Part shown: positions 1-6,723 of the stretch, piece by piece
How the letters are laid out: each line of letters opens with the position of its first letter
Position numbering within the stretch: the stretch's first letter is position 1
Assembly (NCBI GenBank): GCA_947627395.1
Contig: CANQVW010000061.1
Location: 1 to 8,834, forward strand
DNA: 8,834 nucleotides
Source of the DNA: an uncultured Bacilli bacterium
GTDB taxonomy: Bacteria; Bacillota_I; Bacilli_A; ML615J-28; CAG-698
Reading direction: 5' to 3'
Notes under the pieces: generated by a model
Database searches by the model: none
Told to the model about the DNA's origin: nothing
The model's input: the letters and a program-made list of their open reading frames with translations, nothing else
Position numbers and translations under genes: made by a program

Positions 1-1015
1 TTTTAGCATCTTCATAATTTTGAACAGGCACCATAAATAAATCCCCTTGATAAATTTTGGTTGTGATAACTTTCTGTTCCACAGCTCCAATGATACCTAC
101 ATTTCCATCTAAAGCGATGGTTCCTGTACCCATAATTCTTTTTCCATGTGTAATATCTGTTGGAGTAATGGCATTATAAACAGATAAGGCCTGCATAAAA
201 CCTCCTGATGGTCCTACAGAATATGTTTTTTCACGATTAATTTTAGGTTTTGCATTTTTATAATCAATATCATATACGTCATATCCCAAGTCATTAATTA
301 AATATTGACCAGTATCGGTTGTAATGGTTAGTGTTTTTAAAAATTGAATCATTTTAGAAGACGGTGTAATAAGACGTTCTGATCCATCTCTAATAACTTT
401 AAATTGATTTGTTATCGGTAAATTTTCATCTAAACTTTGAATTTTAGATATAAATTGTTGAGAACTTTCTAAAGGTACATCATCTATGGATGTAACGATA
501 TCTCCAATTCTAAAATCTTCAATTCCTGTTTTTAATTTATTTTGAGGAATGGATAAAAAGCAATATCCCTTGTATGAATAAGGTAATTCGACATCACATC
601 CACGTTTCTTAGCAGTTTCATATGCTAAAATGATGGCATCTTGAATACTTTGTTCTTTATATAAGACATTTCTACTGTCTTCTTCTTTTTTCGTAAACAC
701 AAGTCTTGTGTTACTTTTTCCTTTTTTAATCTCTGAATTATGATCTAATAACGATAACCAATATTCAAGAACAGATACTTTATCATCACCATAAACAGAA
801 ACTGTATAAATATTTCCTTTTTCATTTTCGCTGTCTACAGATAGCACATAACTAACATTGGTTACACTTCCTGGTGTTGTTCGATCAACACGAATTGGAA
901 TAACACAAATCAAAATAATAGAGATATAAAGTAATGCTATGATGCAACATAATATCTTAAATAAAATTGATTTTTTCTTGATTTTTTCAAATATTGAAAT
1001 TAAATATTGAATCAT
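1..1015 (-). CDS. ylbL: Membrane-anchored PDZ / Lon-like serine protease (SepM/YlbL type), 3' end outside the window
   Basis: I translated 338 residues by hand from the ATG at 1015-1013; the frame stays open to the window edge, so the C-terminus is missing. A short basic N-terminus (KIKKKS) precedes one membrane helix at about residues 17-38, so the rest should lie outside the membrane. A PDZ-like domain follows at about 140-225 (FRIGDIVTSIDDVPL). The Lon-type (S16) protease domain then has GPSGG with the presumed nucleophile Ser270, and GTGTIALDGNVGIIGAVEQK with the presumed general base Lys315. The 45-residue spacing is close to that in Lon. Relatives are SepM of streptococci, which processes a competence peptide, and B. 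subtilis YlbL; the substrate here is unknown. The start overlaps the dCMP deaminase stop as ATGA, suggesting translational coupling. The usual Ala after the nucleophile is Gly here, which should be tolerated. The family call is firm; orthology to YlbL itself is less so. Confidence 0.9.
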   Translation of the reverse strand, partial: MIQYLISIFEKIKKKSILFKILCCIIALLYISIILICVIPIRVDRTTPGSVTNVSYVLSVDSENEKGNIYTVSVYGDDKVSVLEYWLSLLDHNSEIKKGKSNTRLVFTKKEEDSRNVLYKEQSIQDAIILAYETAKKRGCDVELPYSYKGYCFLSIPQNKLKTGIEDFRIGDIVTSIDDVPLESSQQFISKIQSLDENLPITNQFKVIRDGSERLITPSSKMIQFLKTLTITTDTGQYLINDLGYDVYDIDYKNAKPKINREKTYSVGPSGGFMQALSVYNAITPTDITHGKRIMGTGTIALDGNVGIIGAVEQKVITTKIYQGDLFMVPVQNYEDAK

Positions 1016-1491
1016 TGGGATACCTCTTCTAATTGAATTTTCATCATTTTCATTTTACGATAGGATACTCCAGCAGCATCTAACATTTTTTTAGAAGCTA
1101 TATCCGATTCATTTCCACAATATTTTTCATCCATAAAAACAATTTCACGAATTCCACTTTGAATAATTAATTTAGCACATTCGTTACACGGGAAAAGTGT
1201 TACATACATTGTGCATCCTTCTAATGAGCAGGTGGAATTTAGTATTGCATTGGGTTCAGCATGAACAACATAAGGATATTTTGAATTCAAATAATCATCT
1301 TTTTGATTTGTCCATGGAAATACTTCATCACTACACCCATAGGGGAACCCGTTATACCCAATTCCAACAATTCTTTTCTTAGGATTGACAATACAAGCAC
1401 CGACATGAGTATTTGGATCTTTACTTCTTAAACAGGATAATAAAGCAACCCCCATGAAATATTCATCCCAACTAATATAATCTTGTTTCAA
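1012..1491 (-). CDS. Deoxycytidylate (dCMP) deaminase, DCTD type
   Basis: A 159-residue zinc-dependent deaminase predicted to convert dCMP to dUMP, feeding thymidylate synthesis. Zinc ligands and catalytic residues are visible as His77-Ala-Glu79 and Pro101-Cys102-X-X-Cys105. The N-terminal stretch WDEYFMGVALLS, RSKDPNTHVGACIVN and IGYNGFPYGCSD resembles the eukaryotic/phage DCTD group more than B. subtilis ComEB, as I recall those sequences. Members of that group are usually allosterically controlled by dCTP and dTTP, which I cannot confirm here. The start is TTG at 1491-1489. It has an AAGGAG Shine-Dalgarno 8 nt upstream and puts the conserved SWDEYFM near the N-terminus, while the nearby ATG at 1499 is out of frame and stops after three codons. 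The gene lies 23 nt after aspS and overlaps the protease gene by 4 nt, so it appears to belong to the T-box operon. Confidence 0.93.
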   Translation of the reverse strand: MKQDYISWDEYFMGVALLSCLRSKDPNTHVGACIVNPKKRIVGIGYNGFPYGCSDEVFPWTNQKDDYLNSKYPYVVHAEPNAILNSTCSLEGCTMYVTLFPCNECAKLIIQSGIREIVFMDEKYCGNESDIASKKMLDAAGVSYRKMKMMKIQLEEVSQ

Positions 1492-1499
1492 GTTTCCAT

Positions 1500-1505
1500 C
1501 TCCTT
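1500..1505 (-). promoter_or_regulatory. Ribosome binding site that fixes the TTG start of the dCMP deaminase
   Basis: On the minus strand the sequence reads AAGGAG followed by 8 nt (ATGGAAAC) and then TTG. This is ideal spacing for the TTG at 1491. The ATG inside the spacer opens a frame that reaches TGA after three codons, so it cannot be the gene start. Confidence 0.8.
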
Positions 1506-1514
1506 TCCAATGAA

Positions 1515-3275
1515 TTATTTTTTGTCAAATTTTATTTTTAATTCTTTCAATTGATATTCGTCAATTTCAGTTGGAGCTTCACTCATTGGACAAATCGCAT
1601 TGGCACTCTTTGGAAAGGCGATAACATCACGAATGGAAGATGAATGAGTTAACAACATGGCTAGACGATCTAGACCAATCGCAATTCCACCATGAGGGGG
1701 TGTTCCATATTTAAATGCTTCTAAAAAGAAGCCAAATTTTTCTTGTGCTTGTTCTTCTGTTAAGCCAATGGCTTTAAACATATCTTTTTGAACTTTTTGT
1801 TCATGAATACGTATTGAACCACTTCCAAGTTCATACCCATTTAAAACAATGTCATAACATTTGGAATAACAATGAGCTGGATCGGTCAATAATTTATCTT
1901 TCCATTCATCTTTTGGCATAGTAAATGGATGATGTGCAGCAACGTATCTTTGTTCCTCTTCATCCCATTCAAAGGATGGCCAGTCTACAATCCATAATAA
2001 GTTGAATTGATTTTCATCAATTAATTTTAAATCTTTACCAAAGAAATTTCTTAAATAAGATAAAGAAGCATTGACAATATCTTTTTTGTCAGCAACAAAT
2101 AAAACTAAGTCTCCTTTTTCTAGGTTTAATTTCTTTTTGAATAAAGATAGGATAGTTGGAGTAATAAATTTTTGTATACCACCACTAACAGATAATCCAT
2201 CATATTTAAACCAAGCTAACCCTTTTGCACCAAACTTCTTAATTTCTTCTGCGAATTGATCAATATGTTTGCGAGAATATTTTTCTTCTGCGCCTTTCAC
2301 ATTGATACATTTTACAACACCACCCTGACGAATGACATCTTTAAATACAGAAAAATCCATTTGATTTGCAATTTCTGTTACATTTTGTAATTCAAGTCCA
2401 AAGCGTGTATCAGGTTTATCATTACCATATCGCTCCATTGAATCATCAAAGCGAAGTCTTGGTAATGGTGTTTTAATGTCAATATTCATGACATCTTTGA
2501 AGATTTTTTTCATCATACCTTCCATTAATGTAAATACATCTTCTTCATCAACAAAACTCATTTCTAAATCAATTTGCGTAAATTCCATTTGACGATCAGC
2601 ACGTAAATCTTCATCACGAAAACATCTTGCAATTTGATAATATCTTTCCATTCCTGCAATCATGAGTAATTGTTTATAAATTTGGGGAGATTGAGGTAAA
2701 GCATAAAACTTTCCTGGATGAACTCTAGAAGGTACAACATAGTCACGTGCTCCTTCTGGAGTAGATTTACCAAAAATAGGTGTTTCCACTTCAACAAAGT
2801 TCATATCATCTAAATAGCTTCTTGCTGCTTTACAAATTTGGTGACGAATCATTAAATTCTTTTGCATCACTGGACGTCTTAAGTCTAAATAACGATATTT
2901 CATACGAATATCTTCTAAGGCATCCGTTTTATCAGCAATGATTAATGGTGTTTGTTCTGCTTCACTTAAGATGGTACAAGATGTGACTTCAACTTCAATA
3001 TCTCCGGTTGGAATATTTTTATTTTTACTTTCACGCTCAAGAACAACACCATCAACACTTAAAACATATTCATTTCGAACTTGTTCCATGGTTTGATAAC
3101 ATGGATTATCAGGTTTGGCAACGATTTGCGTAATTCCATAATGATCACGTAGATCAATAAAAATTAATCCACCCAAATTACGAATTTTACTTGCCCAACC
3201 CACTAATGAAACACGTTCACCAACATTTTCTAAGCGCAACATATTGTTTTGATGTGTACGTTTAATTCTTGCCAT
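1515..3275 (-). CDS. aspS: Aspartyl-tRNA synthetase
   Basis: A 586-residue class II aminoacyl-tRNA synthetase of bacterial length and architecture, attaching Asp to tRNA-Asp in the cytoplasm. In order: an OB-fold anticodon-binding domain at about 1-110 (VGWASKIRNLGGLIFIDLRD); the catalytic core with the flipping loop TPEGARDYVVPSR (172-184); motif 2 ARCFRDEDLRADRQMEFTQ (216-234); the bacteria-specific GAD insertion at about 295-400; and motif 3 GGIAIGLDRLAML (529-541). Leu34 occupies the OB-fold position where tRNA-Asn-mischarging enzymes often carry His. That leans towards an Asp-specific enzyme, but the rule is not absolute in Bacillota. The ATG at 3275 is 1 nt after the hisS stop, and its Shine-Dalgarno AAGGGGG (3284-3290) lies inside the end of hisS, so translation is probably coupled. 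Expression should follow the T-box upstream of hisS. Confidence 0.98.
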   Translation of the reverse strand: MARIKRTHQNNMLRLENVGERVSLVGWASKIRNLGGLIFIDLRDHYGITQIVAKPDNPCYQTMEQVRNEYVLSVDGVVLERESKNKNIPTGDIEVEVTSCTILSEAEQTPLIIADKTDALEDIRMKYRYLDLRRPVMQKNLMIRHQICKAARSYLDDMNFVEVETPIFGKSTPEGARDYVVPSRVHPGKFYALPQSPQIYKQLLMIAGMERYYQIARCFRDEDLRADRQMEFTQIDLEMSFVDEEDVFTLMEGMMKKIFKDVMNIDIKTPLPRLRFDDSMERYGNDKPDTRFGLELQNVTEIANQMDFSVFKDVIRQGGVVKCINVKGAEEKYSRKHIDQFAEEIKKFGAKGLAWFKYDGLSVSGGIQKFITPTILSLFKKKLNLEKGDLVLFVADKKDIVNASLSYLRNFFGKDLKLIDENQFNLLWIVDWPSFEWDEEEQRYVAAHHPFTMPKDEWKDKLLTDPAHCYSKCYDIVLNGYELGSGSIRIHEQKVQKDMFKAIGLTEEQAQEKFGFFLEAFKYGTPPHGGIAIGLDRLAMLLTHSSSIRDVIAFPKSANAICPMSEAPTEIDEYQLKELKIKFDKK

Positions 3276-3276
3276 T

Positions 3277-4566
3277 TTAATTTCCCCCTTTTATCGATAA
3301 TTGTGTATGTAAATAGGTTAGAATTTCATTACGAGAAATTCCAATTTGTGTTTTTGTGCTTGTATCTTTCACTTGATAAATGTTTGTTTTTCTTTCTTCT
3401 TCACCAATAATAACAATATAGGAAGGATGTAGTTTATCACATAATTTGAATTGTGATTTCATGGATGTATTTTTATAATCCATTTCAACAGTCAAATTTT
3501 CTGTTCTTAATTCTTGCATTAAATGAAATCCACATAATTTAGATTCTTCATCTAATCCAATGATAACAACATCAACACCTTTATTTAACTCTTTCCATGC
3601 ATTTTGTTTATCCATGATGGCAAGAATTCGCTCAACTCCAAAGGCATAACCAATTCCAGGAATATCTCTATCTGACATAGATTTAATCATATCAGAATAT
3701 TTTCCTCCTCCACCCATCGCTAAACCATTTAATTCATCATCACTTTCAATGATAAATTCAAAGACAGTATCTGTATAATAATCTAATCCACGAACAAGGT
3801 TTAAATCAATCTCATAAGGAATAGAAAATTGATTTAAATAATGAATGACCTCATCAAAATAGGATTTAGATTCATCCGTTAAATAATCATGGATTTTTGG
3901 AGCATTTTTTAAAATTGGATTATCTTTATCCGCTTTACAATCTAAGATTCTCATTGGATTTGTATTTAATCTTCTTTGACAATCCGTACACATTTCATGA
4001 ATATGATCTTGAAAATAGTCTTTCAATGCTTGACTATAATGATTTCTTGACATTTGATTGCCGATAGAATTAATTTTTAATTTAATGTTTTGAATTCCAA
4101 GTTTGGAAAAAATAGTGTATGCGGAAAGGATAACATCACAATCCAACATTGGAGAGCTTTCTCCATAAACTTCTACTCCAAATTGGTGAAACTCTCTATA
4201 TCTTCCCGTTTGAGGTCGCTCATAACGAAACATCGGTCCAAAATAAAATAATTTTGTTAATGGAAGTGAATTAGCATACATTTTATTTTCTAAGTAAGAT
4301 CGAGCAACTGCAGCTGTTCCTTCAGGTCTTAAAGTAATACTACGATCACTTTTATCCTTAAAAGTATACATTTCTTTTGAAACAACGTCACTTTCTTCAC
4401 CAACATTTTTAATAAAAACATCTGTATTTTCAAATATTGGTGTTTGAATTTCTTGAAATCCAAAATGTTTGATTGTGGATGATGCTATATTTTCAATATA
4501 TCTTAATTTTAATATCGCGTCACCAAAAAAATCTTGAGTACCTTTTATTTTTTGATATTCTTTCAT
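3277..4566 (-). CDS. hisS: Histidyl-tRNA synthetase
   Basis: A 429-residue class II synthetase of normal bacterial length, charging tRNA-His. Recognition rests on IKGTQDFFG at the N-terminus (7-15) and motif 2 MFRYERPQTGRYREFHQFG (112-130). The two histidine-specific motifs are LVRGLDYYTDTVFEF (257-271, with the essential Arg259) and GGGGKYSDMI (285-294). Motif 3 is GIGYAFGVERI (304-314). The small helical insertion carries the usual CTDCQRRL...LDCK pattern (193-211). The C-terminal part from about 330 is the alpha/beta anticodon-binding domain. The start ATG at 4566 has an AAGGAG 8 nt upstream (4575-4580). It is the first gene after the T-box leader and is followed by aspS after 1 nt, the common Bacillota hisS-aspS arrangement. 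Confidence 0.98.
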   Translation of the reverse strand: MKEYQKIKGTQDFFGDAILKLRYIENIASSTIKHFGFQEIQTPIFENTDVFIKNVGEESDVVSKEMYTFKDKSDRSITLRPEGTAAVARSYLENKMYANSLPLTKLFYFGPMFRYERPQTGRYREFHQFGVEVYGESSPMLDCDVILSAYTIFSKLGIQNIKLKINSIGNQMSRNHYSQALKDYFQDHIHEMCTDCQRRLNTNPMRILDCKADKDNPILKNAPKIHDYLTDESKSYFDEVIHYLNQFSIPYEIDLNLVRGLDYYTDTVFEFIIESDDELNGLAMGGGGKYSDMIKSMSDRDIPGIGYAFGVERILAIMDKQNAWKELNKGVDVVIIGLDEESKLCGFHLMQELRTENLTVEMDYKNTSMKSQFKLCDKLHPSYIVIIGEEERKTNIYQVKDTSTKTQIGISRNEILTYLHTQLSIKGGN

Positions 4567-4587
4567 TGTATTTTCTCCTTTATTTAT

Positions 4588-4823
4588 AAAAATAAAATCG
4601 TCCTTAACGAATTAATTAAGGACGATAAATTACCGCGGTGCCACCTTAGTTCTTATAAATGATTTATTCTATAAGCATCTTTACCGTTGTTAACGCCAAC
4701 AATACGCCAAAAGGTGCTCGTAAGTGTCATTCCAAAGTTTAGAATAAAATGTTTCACCTAATCATTTCTCTCTTTGAATCTAAAGCAATGTTCATTCTTA
4801 CATCAATGCATATTCATATTACA
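4588..4823 (-). promoter_or_regulatory. T-box riboswitch leader of the hisS-aspS operon, probably sensing tRNA-Asp
   Basis: The T-box motif AAGGTGGCACCGCGG lies at 4647-4634, directly before a mutually exclusive terminator. Stem I is recognisable: GTAAG (4801-4797) pairs with CTTAC (4724-4720). Below it, GC/GC pairs flank unpaired ATTGAT and GA, resembling the usual K-turn. Higher up are an AGAGAG bulge (4773-4768) and an AAATG/CATTT stem closing an 11-nt loop with GGTGAAA (4758-4752). The 3' side of the specifier loop reads GAATGACAC, giving GAC (4728-4726, Asp) in the usual place one base after GAA; CAC (His) overlaps it two bases on. The bulge TGGC (4643-4640) would pair with a tRNA ending GCCA, as in tRNA-Asp, whereas bacterial tRNA-His normally has C73. 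Uncharged tRNA should stabilise the antiterminator and switch the operon on. The class is near certain; the tRNA identity is inference. Confidence 0.95.
4591..4625 (-). terminator. T-box-controlled intrinsic terminator in the hisS leader
   Basis: On the minus strand, TCGTCCTTAA (4625-4616), an 8-nt loop TTAATTCG and TTAAGGACGA (4607-4598) form a perfect 10-bp stem followed by TTTTATTTTT. The left arm holds CCTTA (4621-4617), which can pair instead with TAAGG (4648-4644) of the T-box motif to make the antiterminator. The two folds are therefore mutually exclusive, as expected for a transcription-attenuating T-box. The hairpin ends before the hisS Shine-Dalgarno. Confidence 0.92.
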
Positions 4824-4828
4824 TGTAT

Positions 4829-4857
4829 ATTATACCAATATTTTACATTATTGTAAA
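4829..4857 (-). promoter_or_regulatory. Housekeeping sigma-factor promoter of the hisS operon
   Basis: On the minus strand, -35 TTTACA (4857-4852), a 17-nt spacer and -10 TATAAT (4834-4829), with an extended -10 TGG immediately upstream. This is a near-consensus promoter. Transcription would begin around 4821-4824, just before T-box Stem I, which supports the assignment. Confidence 0.88.
4842..4857. repeat. Perfect 16-bp dyad over the -35 box of the hisS promoter
   Basis: TTTACATTATTGTAAA is an inverted repeat with 6-bp arms and a 4-bp centre, overlapping the -35 element. A second short palindrome, TACATGTA, covers the presumed start site (4820-4827). Both share TTACA/TGTA-like half-sites, so an operator is possible, but short dyads are common in DNA this AT-rich. 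Confidence 0.4.
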
Positions 4858-4869
4858 GCAATAATTTTT

Positions 4870-4895
4870 AAGATTCCATCATGAATTAGAATCTT
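4870..4895. repeat. Weak hairpin across the stop codon of the 275-residue membrane protein gene
   Basis: AAGATTC and GAATCTT form a 7-bp stem around a 12-nt loop that contains the TGA stop. On the minus strand the stem is followed by AAAAATTATT rather than a T-run, so it is a poor terminator in the direction of the gene. Confidence 0.3.
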
Positions 4896-5706
4896 TTAAT
4901 TCATTTTCAGCTTTTTTATTCATATTATTCCATTGTTTCAACAACAAAATACTAATTAATACCGAAATTCCACAATTAATGACTAAAGTTGCAATTCCTG
5001 AAAACATGTATTCCTTTGAAAAGGATGAAATCCATAAATGAGGTTCAACTAAGAAAAATAAATTATATCCAAAGTCTTCTACCCATTTTGCATCTCTAAA
5101 TAAAATAAAGATAAGTGACCAAAGTGGAACTGTAATCATAAATTTAATAAAATGTGTTTTCACATGATATAAAACATTTTTTTGAATAGAATCCATAAAG
5201 ATACTCACATTTAAAATAATAAAAATAAATGCACAAACAAATGATTCTAACATTAATGGTGTAATAGCATCAGGTAGAATTGCGAAAATAAATGTTTCAA
5301 CAATTAACATAATTAGTTTCATAAAAACAAATGATGCAACGGATAAAGCCGGGATTGCGAATATAAATTTTGTTTTATCAGCAAATTGATAAGTCACATG
5401 ACCGATTGCGGAAAAGAAAGTAACAATATTTGCGAAAATCGCTTCAGAGCTTTTTAAAGGTTTTTTTCCAACAGTAGGAACTAAATTAAATTTATGAACA
5501 GCTCTCAAAAAGTCTCTTTTCGGATAATTTGAATCTTCAAGGCATTTTTTTGATTCATATAAAATCAATAACATTTGATCCCAATCATTGTTTTTATATC
5601 GATAAGGTTTATAATGACTGAAAAAATATTTTTCAAGTTCATCAGGATAACTTTCAATTGATGAAAAATCCACATCTTCAATGATGATTTCTTCGTTTTG
5701 ATCCAT
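4879..5706 (-). CDS. Unrecognised multi-span membrane protein, 275 residues
   Basis: I do not recognise the family. The first 30 residues are acidic (EEIIIEDVDFSSIESYPDELE) and the soluble N-terminal part runs to about 85, with a basic stretch near 63-86. Hydrophobic segments follow at about 88-107 (weak), 112-144 (long, one or two helices), 151-171, 186-204 and 233-256, giving four to six spans. The tail is short, polar and rich in Lys, Asn and Glu. No signal peptide, catalytic motif or transporter signature is visible. The ATG at 5706 has an AAGGAG 6 nt upstream, so the start is well supported. The stop is only 21 nt before the -35 box of the hisS promoter, and no convincing terminator lies between. 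Upstream is a long inverted repeat. The reading frame, Shine-Dalgarno and membrane pattern make it a real gene; its role is unknown. Confidence 0.85.
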   Translation of the reverse strand: MDQNEEIIIEDVDFSSIESYPDELEKYFFSHYKPYRYKNNDWDQMLLILYESKKCLEDSNYPKRDFLRAVHKFNLVPTVGKKPLKSSEAIFANIVTFFSAIGHVTYQFADKTKFIFAIPALSVASFVFMKLIMLIVETFIFAILPDAITPLMLESFVCAFIFIILNVSIFMDSIQKNVLYHVKTHFIKFMITVPLWSLIFILFRDAKWVEDFGYNLFFLVEPHLWISSFSKEYMFSGIATLVINCGISVLISILLLKQWNNMNKKAENELKDSNS

Positions 5707-5879
5707 TTGTTGCTCCTTTCTTAAATTCTAATATAAACATATTCTTATGCTGATAATGAACATGTTTATATTGCTAAATAAATTAATAATTAAAATTAAA
5801 TATATTCTAGCAAAATATTTTATGCTTATTTATTTATTATATTTTATCATAGTTTCATAAAAAATAACTTAAAAAGATA
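5707..5879. other. 173-nt AT-rich intergenic region
   Basis: This lies between the CvfB-like gene and the 275-residue membrane protein gene, both on the minus strand. It contains the Shine-Dalgarno of the latter, the large inverted repeat at 5730-5772, and a weaker outer dyad TTGCTA (5771-5776) / TAGCAA (5808-5813). I found no convincing -35/-10 pair; a TATAAT near 5845 on the minus strand lacks a good -35. I saw no clear terminator for the upstream operon and no gene or RNA. Confidence 0.6.
5730..5772. repeat. Long inverted repeat upstream of the 275-residue membrane protein gene
   Basis: AATATAAACAT (5730-5740) is matched by its exact reverse complement at 5762-5772. After one mismatch the pairing continues for 3 bp (TTC 5742-5744 with GAA 5758-5760). 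This gives arms of 15 bp with one mismatch around a 13-nt centre. The near edge is 23 nt before the ATG and just upstream of the Shine-Dalgarno. There is no following T-run on the minus strand, so it is not a standard terminator. It could be an operator or a 5'-UTR hairpin. Confidence 0.7.
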
Positions 5880-6722
5880 TTAAATATAATCATTTAAAAT
5901 GATTCGATCTTCTTCAATCGTAATTTTATTTTCTTTATACAAATTTCCTAATGCTCTTTTAAATGCACTTTTACTCATTTTGAAAACTCTTTGGATGACA
6001 TCTGGATCAGTTTTTTCTGAGAACGGAATGACTCCATAATGATTCTCTAAATATTCAACAATAATTTTTGCATCTGATTTCATAGAGATTTCTTTTTGAG
6101 GAAGAGTTGTCGCTGTGTAATCTGAGTTGTTTTTCTTTAATACTGTTATTTCAACTTCTTCTCCAATTCGATATTCTTTTCTTAAGTTTTTACAATAGAC
6201 AAAGAAAACATTATAATCTAAATCAAATAAATTAATTCCTTGATCTGTAATTCGATATACATATGCTTTTAACTTTGTTCCTTCTTCTATTTCTTTTGAA
6301 TGATTTTGTAAAGAAAGAATTTCATTTTTTGATAATAATTTTATATATAATTGATTTCCTTTAATTTTTAGTTTGCAACAAACTTTATCTCCTATATTTG
6401 GCATCATTTGATTTGGTAAATCATCAGAAGATAGTAAAATATCCCTTGATATTCCTATTTGAATATACGCACCGACAGGAGTACGATTGATTACATCACA
6501 TATGCTTCCTTGTTCAATGGTTATTTTGGGAATAGCACAAGTTGCAGCAATCCTTTTTTGTTTATCTGAATAAAGAAAGGCAATAACTTTATCTCCTTCT
6601 TTAAAATAGTTTCCCATACATTCATTATGATGTAAAAAATATTCTCCTTCATCATCATAGATTGTATATCCAAGTTTTGTTTCTTTTTTTACATAATACG
6701 TACTAACAAGTCCTAATTTCAT
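5880..6722 (-). CDS. cvfB: CvfB-like S1-domain RNA-binding protein
   Basis: A 280-residue protein with CvfB/YitL architecture: three S1-like beta-barrel segments at about 1-62, 66-131 and 145-203, then a winged helix at about 215-275. The winged-helix signature is the most recognisable part: VIPFSEKTDPDVIQRVFKMS followed by KSAFKRALGNLYKENKI. In Staphylococcus aureus CvfB binds RNA and affects virulence factor expression; in most Bacillota its job is unclear. The first S1 segments here are divergent from the versions I know, but length and order fit. It starts 1 nt after the dinB stop, with only a distant GAGG (12 nt from the ATG), so it probably depends on translation of dinB. No clear terminator follows it. 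Confidence 0.87.
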   Translation of the reverse strand: MKLGLVSTYYVKKETKLGYTIYDDEGEYFLHHNECMGNYFKEGDKVIAFLYSDKQKRIAATCAIPKITIEQGSICDVINRTPVGAYIQIGISRDILLSSDDLPNQMMPNIGDKVCCKLKIKGNQLYIKLLSKNEILSLQNHSKEIEEGTKLKAYVYRITDQGINLFDLDYNVFFVYCKNLRKEYRIGEEVEITVLKKNNSDYTATTLPQKEISMKSDAKIIVEYLENHYGVIPFSEKTDPDVIQRVFKMSKSAFKRALGNLYKENKITIEEDRIILNDYI

Positions 6723-6723
6723 A

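Noticed and set aside
1197..1382. Plus-strand open frame of 61 codons
   Set aside because: It lies antisense within the dCMP deaminase, has no Shine-Dalgarno and gives no protein-like pattern.
1489..1499. ATG at 1499-1497 as the dCMP deaminase start
   Set aside because: It reads ATG GAA ACT TGA and is out of frame with the deaminase. The TTG at 1491 has ideal Shine-Dalgarno spacing.
2071..2259. Plus-strand open frame of 62 codons
   Set aside because: It is antisense to the GAD-domain region of aspS, a clear shadow of a conserved gene.
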